Assembly: GCF_001685395.1 (NCBI RefSeq) | Contig: NZ_CP014167.1 | Span: forward strand, 1,989,501 to 2,053,500 | Source: Paenibacillus yonginensis | GTDB lineage: Bacteria; Bacillota; Bacilli; Paenibacillales; Paenibacillaceae | Direction of reading: 5' to 3' | Length of the DNA stretch: 64,000 bases | Part shown: in pieces, positions 23,770 to 32,286 of the stretch | How the letters are laid out: each line of letters begins with the position of its first letter | Numbering within the stretch: position 1 is the first letter of the stretch | Position numbers and translations under genes: made by a program | Notes under the pieces: generated by a model | The model's database searches: none | Seen by the model: only the letters and a program-made list of their open reading frames with translations | What the model was told of the DNA's origin: nothing

Positions 23770-24454
23770 CTTGGCACTTGACTTCCCCGGTCAGAAAATA
23801 GATGGCGATTTGCGTCCGGTGCGCAAGCCCCGTTTTGTTCAAAATCGACGTAATGTGGTTGGCGACCGTTCCTTCGGACAGAAACAGCTTTTTGGCAATG
23901 CCTTTATTGGACAATCCTTTGGCAATCTGAGTCATGACTTCGAGCTCTCGGTCTGTGAACAGGCTTAAATCAAGTTTGGCGTGCGGACCCGGCTCCTCGC
24001 AGGACCGGCTGCCATTTGAATCGCTTTGGCTGGAAGGTTCAATGAACCCGCTTTTAAGCCGGTCGACAACAACCTCCTGCAGGACATGGTGGTTATGGAA
24101 TACGCTTTTAATGGCATCCCGAATCTGTTCAGGATCATTGTTCTTAAGCAGATAACCCCGTGCCCCCGCCTGAATGGCGTCAATTATAAACTCATCATCA
24201 TCGAAAGTCGTCAAAATCAGCGGCTTTGCCGTTCCTTCGGCTGCAATCAGGCGCGTCGCCTCCACACCGTTCATATTCGGCATCCGGATATCCAGCATGG
24301 CGACATCCACCTCATGATCCCGGCAGAAAGACACGGCTTCCGCCCCATCCTGCACCGTTCCGATCACTTCGAATTCGTCAAAGCTGGACAGAATGATTTT
24401 CATACCTTCTCTAATAAAAGAATTGTCGTCAGCAATCATGACTTTTATTTTCAT
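23762..24454 (-). CDS. Response regulator, LuxR/NarL type (LnrK-like)
   Basis: A 230-residue two-domain regulator. The receiver has the acidic pocket at MIADDNS and the phospho-acceptor Asp55 in MLDIRMP, with the conserved Thr (LILTTFDDDEF) and Lys (LLKNND). The C-terminal LuxR helix-turn-helix reads LTDRELEVMTQIAKGLSNKG-like with SEGTVANHITSIL. It is the first gene of the five-gene operon. AAGGAGC precedes the ATG. It likely activates its own operon on phosphorylation by the adjoining kinase. Confidence 0.9.
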   Translation of the reverse strand: MKIKVMIADDNSFIREGMKIILSSFDEFEVIGTVQDGAEAVSFCRDHEVDVAMLDIRMPNMNGVEATRLIAAEGTAKPLILTTFDDDEFIIDAIQAGARGYLLKNNDPEQIRDAIKSVFHNHHVLQEVVVDRLKSGFIEPSSQSDSNGSRSCEEPGPHAKLDLSLFTDRELEVMTQIAKGLSNKGIAKKLFLSEGTVANHITSILNKTGLAHRTQIAIYFLTGEVKCQDE

Positions 24455-24557
24455 CCAGGTAAGCTCCTTATGTAAAAATAATGCTAAACGTTCTTATAGT
24501 GAACTCTATTATAAACTTTACAACATTGGAATGGCTACGCTTTGCATCTGTTAAACA

Positions 24558-24595
24558 GCAAAAAGCCCGCCGCCTCTACGGCCGGGCTCGGATTT
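24558..24595 (-). terminator. Terminator after the 63-residue protein gene
   Basis: On the minus strand AGCCCGGCCG-TAGAGG-CGGCGGGCT is followed by TTTTTG. Confidence 0.7.
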
Positions 24596-24618
24596 AGGCA
24601 GGCCCCTGCTGTATTTTC

Positions 24619-24810
24619 TCACACAATACGGCTGCGGCTGTCCAAGATTCTTGGTTCATTGGGTCTATTTTTGGCCAGCCGCAGAATAGCTTCATATTGA
24701 GCTTTGGCGATTTTCCGTTTTCCTGCCGGCACATTCAAGTTATTGACGATGTCCGCCAGCTTCTCCAGCTCTTGATATTCGTGGGCTGTCACGCTGATTT
24801 TCTTAGCCAA
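24619..24810 (-). CDS. Small conserved-looking protein (63 aa)
   Basis: Start TTG 24810 is chosen because AAAGGAGGGG lies eight bases upstream; longer in-frame starts have weaker sites. The product is helical and strongly basic (ISVTAHEYQELEKLADIV, then AKAQYEAILRLAKNRP) with no membrane segment. No family recognised with certainty. Possibly co-transcribed with the membrane protein gene upstream, and ended by its own terminator. Confidence 0.5.
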   Translation of the reverse strand: MAKKISVTAHEYQELEKLADIVNNLNVPAGKRKIAKAQYEAILRLAKNRPNEPRILDSRSRIV

Positions 24811-24919
24811 AAAGAACCCCTCCTTTTGTTCTATCATACTGAGCGCACAGCCGTATGGTGCATCACGATAAAGCTGTAAACGGCCCAAGTCTTTCCCCAT
24901 TTTATTCCCTTTCCCCGAT

Positions 24920-25495
24920 TCAAATGCCTGGCGGCTTCTGTTCCGGTTCCGAGGACCTGGCCGGTGAATTATCCGGGCCGGCTGTTTGAACAGGCTCCAC
25001 CACCGTACTCGGGTCCAGCTTCTGATCCATTCCCAAATCTTTGCGCTGTCGATCTCGTATGTAGGATAATCCTGCAAAACCAGCGATAAATGCCGCGCTT
25101 ACTTCTGCATATAAGTTGTTGGTGCCCGCCATTTCGACCGCCGTTTTCGCTAAAATACCCGTTCCCACGCCAATCAGAATATCCCCCATCCACCCCAGCT
25201 CCAGATAAACACGTTTGCTCCCGTACTGGTCCCCTCGGAACCCTATCACAAACAACAGCAGATCAATCGGACCGAGGAGCAGATAAACTATAACCTTTCT
25301 CAGCAAGTTGCCCCATTTTAACGGATAATCGAGACATTGCGAGAACCAGCTGCTTCTTTCGTAAGGAATGACAAATAGCGGAAACTGAATGACTCCGTTC
25401 TTGGAATAATGGCCGATCAGAGCGCCAAGCAAACTGATTAAGATGGATACTCGAAAGGTGCTCCAGAATTCCGGCCAGCTGACGGCTGCATGCAT
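24920..25495 (-). CDS. DUF4257-like membrane protein
   Basis: A 191-residue protein with about four helices. ATG 25495 follows AAGGAG. The segments LISLLGALIGHYSKNG and ELGWMGDILIGVGTGI with AAFIAGFAGLSYI resemble the small DUF4257 membrane proteins of Bacillales, here lengthened by an insertion between the first two helices and a Pro/Glu-rich hydrophilic tail. Function unknown. Confidence 0.55.
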   Translation of the reverse strand: MHAAVSWPEFWSTFRVSILISLLGALIGHYSKNGVIQFPLFVIPYERSSWFSQCLDYPLKWGNLLRKVIVYLLLGPIDLLLFVIGFRGDQYGSKRVYLELGWMGDILIGVGTGILAKTAVEMAGTNNLYAEVSAAFIAGFAGLSYIRDRQRKDLGMDQKLDPSTVVEPVQTAGPDNSPARSSEPEQKPPGI

Positions 25496-25589
25496 AAGGC
25501 TCGACTCCTTGTCGCTAGACTGGCTGATAATCAACCTTCCTTAACCAGCATATTCGGGAATCCTCTGAAAAGAATCAATTCCTTCCCCA

Positions 25590-25630
25590 AAAAAAAACAA
25601 AAGGCCCGGACTTCTCCGTCCGAAACCTCT
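25590..25630 (-). terminator. Terminator downstream of the GGDEF-EAL gene
   Basis: On the minus strand CGGAC-GGAGAA-GTCCG is followed by GGCCTTTTG and a long T-run. It lies about 100 bases after the c-di-GMP gene. Confidence 0.7.
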
Positions 25631-25721
25631 AACTTTTGAAACTCTTAGCAAATCTATTGGAAAGGGGCCCGCCCTCTCTTGTCGTTAAACGCTACTCATA
25701 CTGCTATCATTTCTGCATTTT

Positions 25722-27413
25722 TTATGTAATTGACTCGCTTCCTTCAGCTCCGCCCTGAAATCGGGCACGAATGCCGGAGATTGCCGAAGGAATAGCTTCG
25801 CCGGGAACCGGCATGCTCAGCAGGAACCCCTGAGCCTGATGACACCCGAAGCTTCTAAGCATCTCCAGCTGTTCTTCTTCTTCGACGCCTTCCGCAACTA
25901 CGGTCATTTCCAGGTTCTGCCCCATGTTGATGATCGTCTTGAGCAGCACCGCATCCTGATCATTCTCCGTGCAATGCCGGACAAAAGAACTGTCTACCTT
26001 TAGGATATCCAGCGGCAGCGATTTCAGATAAGTTAAAGAACTGTACCCTTTGCCGAAATCGTCAAGCGAAGTGCGAACGCCCAGCTGCTTGAGCTGGGCC
26101 AGCGTTTCCGCCGCATAGCTCATATCAAGCATCATGCTCTCCGTTAATTCAAGCTCCAGAAACTCCGGAGATAAACCGGACTTCTCAAGCGAACGTTTGA
26201 CTTTCTGCACGATGCTCCCATCCTTGAACTGGCGGGGAGATAAATTAACCGACATAAACACAGGCGGAACGCCGGCCTGCTGCCAGGCTTTGTTTTGCAG
26301 ACAAGCGGTTTCGAGCACCCATTCGCCAATTGGTACAATCAACCCGCTTTCTTCCGCCAAAGGAATAAACTGATTGGGTGGAACAAGACCGAAATCGGGA
26401 TGGTTCCAGCGCAGCAGCGCTTCAACGCCCACCACCTCGCCGCGGCCAATATCCACTTTAGGCTGATAATGGAGGACAAACTCTTTGCGTTCCAGCGCCT
26501 TACGCAGCTGCTGCTCCATAGCAAGCGAAGCACCGCTGTCCATATTGCGGCTGTAGAAGCGGTAGCTGTTCTTCCCCGCCTCTTTGGCATAATAGGTTGC
26601 GGTTGAAGCGTTGTTAAGCAGCATGTCCACATCTTCGCCGTCTTCCGGACTCATCGTGATGCCTAGGCTCGGCGTGATGGAAATCTCCATTTGCTTCACA
26701 ACAAACGGCAGCTGGAACTGCTCCAGAATGCGTTCGGCAATCTGACGGACCTGCTGTTTGTTGACGTCCTGCAGAAGAATGAGGAAGCGGTCGATGCTCC
26801 AGCGGAATACGGGGTCCTCCTGACGGATAATCGAAGTCAGTCTTTGGGATACGGCCACCAGGAAGTCATCTCCGCGGTCATAACCGGCATAATGATTAAC
26901 AATGCCAAAACGGTCCAAATCCAGCAGCACGATGGCGCACGTGGCCTCTGGCGAGGCATGGGCGTGCAGACGCTGCCATACCTCTTTGAATTTATTCAGA
27001 TTCGGCAGACCTGTAAGGCTGTCATAATAGGTCAGTTGGCGGATCTGGCGGATCAGCGCTTGCTCCTGCAGCCGATTTGGATTGACTGGACGGCCGATGG
27101 CAAGAATACCGGCGCGTTTCCCCTCATAATCCACCGGTGCTATGGTCATCTCCAGCTCGAGTTCTCTTTCATTCACGTCACGAACATAAACTTTGGATTG
27201 GTTTAACTGGTGCAGCAATTGAACGCCGAAGAAACGGCCGAACGGCCGGCCGACAAAATACTCCGCCGGATGGCCGGAGAGAGTCAGCAAAGTCTCGTTC
27301 ACATTCAAAATCACTCCATCGTCATTCATCCATACCACGGCGTCTGAAGTATATTTAGAAAGTATTTTTAGAATTTCCGCTTCCGCAGAATGAATCACAC
27401 TGCATGGCGTCAT
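25722..27413 (-). CDS. PAS-GGDEF-EAL protein, probable c-di-GMP phosphodiesterase
   Basis: About 563 residues from ATG 27413, which follows AGGAGGAG. A PAS domain (about 15-110) has ILNVNETLLTLSGH. The GGDEF domain follows (YYDSLTGLPNLNKFKE), but its signature is SIDRF instead of GGDEF, so cyclase activity is unlikely. The EAL domain is intact: EALLRW, SVNLSPRQF, LELELTES, SLDDFGKGYSSL, ILKVDSSF, VVAEGVE and the HQAQGF end, so phosphodiesterase activity is expected. No membrane segment. It overlaps the end of an upstream PilZ gene's ribosome region and is probably translated with it. Confidence 0.9.
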   Translation of the reverse strand: MTPCSVIHSAEAEILKILSKYTSDAVVWMNDDGVILNVNETLLTLSGHPAEYFVGRPFGRFFGVQLLHQLNQSKVYVRDVNERELELEMTIAPVDYEGKRAGILAIGRPVNPNRLQEQALIRQIRQLTYYDSLTGLPNLNKFKEVWQRLHAHASPEATCAIVLLDLDRFGIVNHYAGYDRGDDFLVAVSQRLTSIIRQEDPVFRWSIDRFLILLQDVNKQQVRQIAERILEQFQLPFVVKQMEISITPSLGITMSPEDGEDVDMLLNNASTATYYAKEAGKNSYRFYSRNMDSGASLAMEQQLRKALERKEFVLHYQPKVDIGRGEVVGVEALLRWNHPDFGLVPPNQFIPLAEESGLIVPIGEWVLETACLQNKAWQQAGVPPVFMSVNLSPRQFKDGSIVQKVKRSLEKSGLSPEFLELELTESMMLDMSYAAETLAQLKQLGVRTSLDDFGKGYSSLTYLKSLPLDILKVDSSFVRHCTENDQDAVLLKTIINMGQNLEMTVVAEGVEEEEQLEMLRSFGCHQAQGFLLSMPVPGEAIPSAISGIRARFQGGAEGSESIT

Positions 27414-27426
27414 GTGGATACTCCTC

Positions 27427-27714
27427 CTATTCATTGATCATATGAAGGCCGCATCGGTAACCGGTCTCTTCCGTTCCTTGAACCCAGGAAATACGTCCTT
27501 GAACCAAGGACTCCATTTGCAGGGTTGGCAGATCAAACCGGATCATCTCTCCAATTTTAAAAGGCACGGAAGCCCAAAATCGCATGCCTTCTTCACTTAC
27601 TTCTTCAATGATCATTTTGACATACTTATAAACGCCGGTCTCCCCCTCAATCTGACTGACCTCGACCTCGAGCGGCGGAATTTTAGACCGTTCAAACTTT
27701 CTTTGTTCCTTCAT
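27427..27714 (-). CDS. PilZ-domain protein, c-di-GMP receptor
   Basis: A 95-residue single PilZ domain. The N-terminal RxxxR ligand motif is present (RKFERSK). The second motif, normally D/NxSxxG, reads EVSEEG, with Glu at the first position but the Ser and Gly kept. The gene lies directly upstream of the GGDEF-EAL gene with 13 bases between its stop and the next ATG, so effector and phosphodiesterase are made together. Confidence 0.85.
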   Translation of the reverse strand: MKEQRKFERSKIPPLEVEVSQIEGETGVYKYVKMIIEEVSEEGMRFWASVPFKIGEMIRFDLPTLQMESLVQGRISWVQGTEETGYRCGLHMINE

Positions 27715-27940
27715 GCTGTGCCTCTTTCCTCTTTCTCTTCTTGCTTCAGCTATCGGAATAACGATGGCATCTTATGTAACGCAGGCGCATTGCCTGCTCT
27801 TGCCTGTTATAATAGTACCTCTATATTAAGAAATCGGCATTTCGGGAGCTGTTTGTAAGATCAGCTTCTAAAATTTCACGGAAAAACACAATTTTACCCA
27901 AATTCTGTTTCATTCTATTTCCTAAACTAATATCAGCCCC

Positions 27941-28720
27941 TTAGCCTTTGGACAGCCAAGCCCGGTCATGGCTCCAGGTAACCCCGACAGGCAGCTCAAA
28001 AAATTCGGATAAAATCTCGCTGCTCATCATGTCCCGCGTAAGTCCCTGCCCGTAGACCTGCCCTCTTCTCAGAAGAAGCGTATGGCTGAATGCCGGCAAA
28101 ATTTCTTCCGTATGATGCGTGACGAACATCAGGTGAGGCGCGTCCGGACCCTGAGCCAGCTGTTCAATGCTTTCCAGCAGCCCTTCTTTGGAGATGAAGT
28201 CCAGTCCGTTGCAAGCTTCATCCAGAATGAGCAGTTTTGGCGAAGCCATAAGCGCTCTGGCAATCAATAACTTCTGCTTCTCTCCCTGGGAGCAGGTCTG
28301 GTAAGTCCGATCCAGCAAATGGCCGCAGCGCAGCTGCTCCATCAGCTTGGTCGCACGTTCATAATCCTCTTCCGATGTCTTCTCATACAGTCCAAACGAA
28401 GCATATTTCCCGCTGACCACCAGATCCTGCGCTTTCTCTGTGCCGTAAACCTTCTCCTCGAGCGACGAACTTACCCAGCCGATCGTGCGGCGAAGCTCCC
28501 GAACATCGATTTCCCCGAGTTTATGGCCCAGAACGTGCACCTCGCCTTCCGAGGGCCAGAGGTAACCGCTGAGCATGTTCAGGATAGTCGTTTTGCCAGA
28601 CCCGTTTAGGCCGAATACCGCCCAGTTTTCTCCTTCTTTAACGGTCCAATTGATATCGTTCAAGACCGTTTTGCCGTCACGGCGCCATGATACATGTTTG
28701 AGTTCGATGATATTGCCCAT
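27941..28720 (-). CDS. Orphan ABC ATPase (YlmA/ModF-like)
   Basis: About 259 residues from ATG 28720, which follows GGAGGAGAAG. Walker A is GLNGSGKTT, the signature TCSQGEKQKLLIARAL, Walker B LLILDEACNGLD and the switch His MFVTHHTEE. No permease gene adjoins. The signature and stand-alone context match YlmA-type proteins, whose partner and cargo are unknown. Confidence 0.8.
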   Translation of the reverse strand: MGNIIELKHVSWRRDGKTVLNDINWTVKEGENWAVFGLNGSGKTTILNMLSGYLWPSEGEVHVLGHKLGEIDVRELRRTIGWVSSSLEEKVYGTEKAQDLVVSGKYASFGLYEKTSEEDYERATKLMEQLRCGHLLDRTYQTCSQGEKQKLLIARALMASPKLLILDEACNGLDFISKEGLLESIEQLAQGPDAPHLMFVTHHTEEILPAFSHTLLLRRGQVYGQGLTRDMMSSEILSEFFELPVGVTWSHDRAWLSKG

Positions 28721-28941
28721 GCTTCTCCTCCTTTTTTGGATCCTTTGATCTAATAGTAACAAACTTACGCCCGCCCAGGCTGGCTTGTCAAGATTCGATC
28801 TCCGTCATGCCGCCGGCTTTGGAAGGCTTTACTGATCGAACTCCGGCCAAATAAAAAACAGGTTAAACCAACCTTCCTCTACCCGTATACCGAAAATCCC
28901 CGTTACAATATTTCTATCTGTACAAAATGGAGGCTCTAAAC

Positions 28942-29793
28942 ATGCTGAACACACAGGACTGGGAACAAGTCAAATCCCTGCAGAAGGAAGTAGAGCAGGC
29001 CGATGGGATTTCGCTGAAGCTGAACTGGGATATGCTGCAAACCCGCAAGTCTGACGAGCATTATGATTTCGTTTACCGCGAGAACGGGAAAATAATCGCT
29101 TTCCTCGGCTTATACGATTTTGCCTCCAAACTGGAGTTATGCGGCATGGTCGCCCCGGCCAGCCGGAGAAAAGGCATCTTCCGCTCACTGCTGGCAGAGG
29201 CGCTCCCGCCGGAACGCGCGGCAAAGTACAAGGAAATTCTGCTTAATATTCCGGCCGCTTCCGCCTCCGGAAAGGGTTTTGCGGCGCGGCTGGGCCTTGC
29301 GGTTACTCTGACCGAATATCAAATGAAGTTTAACCCGGAGGCGATCGGCCGTTTGGCACCGCCCCTTCTTAAGGTTTCGCTTCGGAAAGCGAAGTTGTCC
29401 GACTGCGCTTTCCTGAACCGGCTCGACATGCAGGGGTTTGGCTTGACGGAGGAAGAAGCTGGATGGCTGAACGCTGATTCCTTAGAGCAGAACGAAGCAG
29501 ATGGCACGGATTCCGTTACGTATGTCATTGAGTTTGGCGGGCAAGATACGGGCAAAATCCGCGTCCAATACGGTCCAACGGAAAGCTGGATATACGGTTT
29601 TGTCATAGACGCCGCCTTCCGAGGGCAGGGGATTGGCCGTTCGGTGCTGATGAAGCTGGTGCATGATGAGCAGGCCAAAGGCAGAGATTTATTCCTCGAG
29701 GTTGCGCTGGATAATAAACGGGCTCTGCAGCTCTATCAGTCCTGCGGCTTTGAACAAATCCAGGTACAGGACTATTACAGCTGGCGGCCATGA
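28942..29793 (+). CDS. GNAT acetyltransferase (two-domain)
   Basis: A 283-residue protein from ATG 28942 after GGAGG. Two GNAT folds lie in tandem. The first has VAPASRRKGIFRSLLAE near residue 75; the second has a full acetyl-CoA loop, IDAAFRGQGIGRSVLMKLV, followed by VALDNKRALQLYQSCGF. Substrate unknown. An independent gene ahead of an RNA-modification pair. Confidence 0.82.
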   Translation: MLNTQDWEQVKSLQKEVEQADGISLKLNWDMLQTRKSDEHYDFVYRENGKIIAFLGLYDFASKLELCGMVAPASRRKGIFRSLLAEALPPERAAKYKEILLNIPAASASGKGFAARLGLAVTLTEYQMKFNPEAIGRLAPPLLKVSLRKAKLSDCAFLNRLDMQGFGLTEEEAGWLNADSLEQNEADGTDSVTYVIEFGGQDTGKIRVQYGPTESWIYGFVIDAAFRGQGIGRSVLMKLVHDEQAKGRDLFLEVALDNKRALQLYQSCGFEQIQVQDYYSWRP

Positions 29794-29949
29794 CCCCGCC
29801 CGCAGTCCTGCGCTGACCGTTTTAAAAATTGAACGGGTTCTTCTGGCATCAAGCCCTTAAAATGAGGTACAATATAAGGTAATTGATCAAATCGTCGGCT
29901 CCGCTGCACCCTGCAGGCGGAGCCGATGGTTTGTAGCTGGAAGGATGGA

Positions 29950-30822
29950 ATGAAGAACATGTACATGGCAACAGACTGGAAAGATTACGAACTGATCGAT
30001 ACAGGAGCCGGGGACAAGCTCGAACGCTGGGGAGACGTTATCCTCCGCAGACCCGATCCGCAAATCATATGGCCGATCGAACATGAAACCGGAGAATGGA
30101 AGAATCTGCACGGCCATTACCACCGCAGCTCCTCTGGCGGGGGCAGCTGGGACATGAAGAAGCCCCTCCCTGACAAATGGACGATCTCCTATAATCATCT
30201 GAAGTTTTATATTAAACCGACCAGCTTTAAACATACAGGGCTGTTCCCTGAACAGGCCGCCAACTGGTCCTGGATGATGGACAAAATTAAAGGAGCCGGC
30301 CGGCCGATCTCCGTGCTCAACCTGTTCGCTTATACCGGCGGCGCATCCGTTGCCGCCGCATCCGCCGGCGCTTCGGTCGTACACGTTGACGCCGCAAAAG
30401 GCATGGTGCAGTGGGCGAAAGAAAACCTGCAGCTGTCCGGTCTTGGCGACCGTCCCGTCCGGTTCATCACCGACGACGTGTTCAAATTCGTACAGCGCGA
30501 GCAGCGCAGAGGCAACAAATATGACGCGATCATCATGGATCCGCCTTCTTATGGCAGAGGACCCGGCGGCGAGATGTGGAAGCTGGAGCAAAGCCTGTAT
30601 CCGTTCCTGGAATCCTGCCTGAGCATCTTGTCGGACAAGCCGCTCTTTTTCCTGATTAACTCGTATACGACCGGGATCTCCCCAACCGTGCTGCACAATA
30701 TGCTGTCCATGACCGTTCAGCGCCGCTATGGCGGGCGTATCTCGGCCGGCGAGCTTGGCCTGCCGATTACCCGATCCGGCCTTACCCTGCCTTGCGGCAT
30801 TTTGGGACGCTGGGAGGAATAA
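29950..30822 (+). CDS. Class I SAM-dependent methyltransferase, RNA type
   Basis: About 290 residues from ATG 29950. The Rossmann SAM-binding strand is LNLFAYTGGASVAAASAG and the acidic ribose loop VVHVDAAKGMVQWAKEN. The catalytic loop DPPSYGRG is of the RlmI/RlmK type that methylates cytosine or guanine in rRNA. Three bases separate its stop from the ATG of a pseudouridine synthase gene, so both are probably one rRNA-modification operon. The exact target is unknown. Confidence 0.85.
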   Translation: MKNMYMATDWKDYELIDTGAGDKLERWGDVILRRPDPQIIWPIEHETGEWKNLHGHYHRSSSGGGSWDMKKPLPDKWTISYNHLKFYIKPTSFKHTGLFPEQAANWSWMMDKIKGAGRPISVLNLFAYTGGASVAAASAGASVVHVDAAKGMVQWAKENLQLSGLGDRPVRFITDDVFKFVQREQRRGNKYDAIIMDPPSYGRGPGGEMWKLEQSLYPFLESCLSILSDKPLFFLINSYTTGISPTVLHNMLSMTVQRRYGGRISAGELGLPITRSGLTLPCGILGRWEE

Positions 30823-30824
30823 TC

Positions 30825-31556
30825 ATGTCCGAACCGCTAGCCCGCACATGGAGCACGCCTTCCATGACAATTCTATACGAGGACAATCACCTGCTCGGCG
30901 TTGAGAAACCTGTGAACGTGCCGGTGCAGGAGGATGCCAGCGGCGATCCGGATATGCTGACTTTGCTGAAAGAGGATTTGAAGGAGCGCTACAGCAAACC
31001 CGGCAACGTGTATTTGGGGCTGGTTCACCGGCTGGACCGTCCGGTCGGCGGGGCTATGATTTTCGCCAAAACGTCCAAAGCCGCTTCACGTTTATCGGAG
31101 GCTGTACGCAGCCGGCAGTTTGAGAAGACCTACCTCGCCGTAGTTCACGGCGTGCCTGCCGTCCGGTCAGGACGGCTGACGCATTATTTGCTGAAGGATG
31201 AACGGACCAACACCGTTTCCGTCGTTCCCAAAGGCACAAACGGCGCCAAGGAGGCCATTCTGGAATACTACGTGGTCGGAAGCCCGGCAGACGGCCTATC
31301 CTTGGTGAGAGTTGAACTGCAAACCGGGCGGCCGCATCAAATCCGCGTGCAGTTCAGCCATACGGGCACCCCGCTCTACGGGGATCAGAAATACGGGGCG
31401 AACGTGAATAAACCAGGGCAGCAGATCGCCTTGTGGTCGGCTTTTGCCGGCTTCCCGCATCCTGTGACCAAAGAGCTGGTCAAGCTGGTGTCTGCTCCGC
31501 CGGAGCAGCAGCCCTGGTCCCATTGGACCCGTGAAATCGGACAGCTGCGCTTCTGA
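30825..31556 (+). CDS. RluA-family pseudouridine synthase
   Basis: A 243-residue enzyme that converts uridine to pseudouridine in rRNA or tRNA. ATG 30825 follows GGGAGGAAT, which overlaps the end of the methyltransferase gene. The catalytic motif is VHRLDRPVGGAMIF, with Asp in the family position; it has RPVGG instead of the usual RxTSG. QTGRPHQIRVQFSHTGTPL is the conserved C-terminal block. No S4 domain is present. Confidence 0.88.
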   Translation: MSEPLARTWSTPSMTILYEDNHLLGVEKPVNVPVQEDASGDPDMLTLLKEDLKERYSKPGNVYLGLVHRLDRPVGGAMIFAKTSKAASRLSEAVRSRQFEKTYLAVVHGVPAVRSGRLTHYLLKDERTNTVSVVPKGTNGAKEAILEYYVVGSPADGLSLVRVELQTGRPHQIRVQFSHTGTPLYGDQKYGANVNKPGQQIALWSAFAGFPHPVTKELVKLVSAPPEQQPWSHWTREIGQLRF

Positions 31557-31563
31557 CACTCAC

Positions 31564-31632
31564 AAAAATAAAAAGGGCTGATTCGCCAAAGGACATCACA
31601 GCAGTTGTCCTGGCGGCCAGCCCTTTTATTTA
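31564..31632 (+). terminator. Terminator after the pseudouridine synthase gene
   Basis: A long stem (AAAAGGGCTG with CAGCCCTTTT, and inner CGCCA/TGGCG and GGACA/TGTCC helices) is followed by ATTTAAT. T and A runs on both sides mean it can also serve the converging MarR gene. Confidence 0.8.
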
Positions 31633-31710
31633 ATAGATCCGTAAAGCTGCGGCTAATTCATTGTGTCAAGATCGCGTGAACGCGCTAGGTTCACATTTAT
31701 GAAACTGCCG

Positions 31711-32115
31711 TCATGCTGTTATTTTGCCCAGCAGAAACAGCAGCAGCTGTTGATTATGAGTCGAGATCCGGTCCAGCATCTGGCTCAGAAATTCGGTGCG
31801 GACTTCCCGTCCGTGCTCGGCCTGCTCTTTCCCTTTCTCCGTAATGGACACCCAAACAATTCTCCGGTCGTTCTCATCCCGTTCGCGGGAGATGAGGCCG
31901 CCCTTCTCCATCCGGTCCAGAAGCATGGTTACCGCAGCTGGTGTCGTAGCCAGAAAAGGAATCATATCCGACGGTTTCATCTTCGGCTGGTCTCCCAGCA
32001 GTTCCAGAACGGTTAACTGCGATTCCGTCAGGGATGGCGACAGCTCATTCTCCATATGCGACTGATAGTCTTTGGACAGCTTCGACCAAAGTTTGGCAAA
32101 TTCTTCTGTGTACAC
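31711..32115 (-). CDS. MarR-family transcriptional regulator
   Basis: About 134 residues from GTG 32115, chosen because TTGGAGGG lies just upstream; the longer frame has no such site. The winged helix is clear (MKPSDMIPFLATTPAAVTML), then the wing DENDRRIVWVSITEKG. The N-terminal helix before it (ENELSPSLTESQLTVLELL) is normal for the family. Ligand and targets unknown. Confidence 0.85.
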   Translation of the reverse strand: MYTEEFAKLWSKLSKDYQSHMENELSPSLTESQLTVLELLGDQPKMKPSDMIPFLATTPAAVTMLLDRMEKGGLISRERDENDRRIVWVSITEKGKEQAEHGREVRTEFLSQMLDRISTHNQQLLLFLLGKITA

Positions 32116-32286
32116 AATTGATCCCTCCAAATTCAGCGTATCCATTTCTTTCACTGCCTTAACCTTCGCCAGTTTCCTTCGCAATTCCTTCTCCACCGCA
32201 GTATACGACAAAAGAAGAACCTCTCCTTCAGCCAAAGCGTCAGGAAAAGTTCTCTTTCGTCAAATCCATACTTTTTCTGTTGTTCC

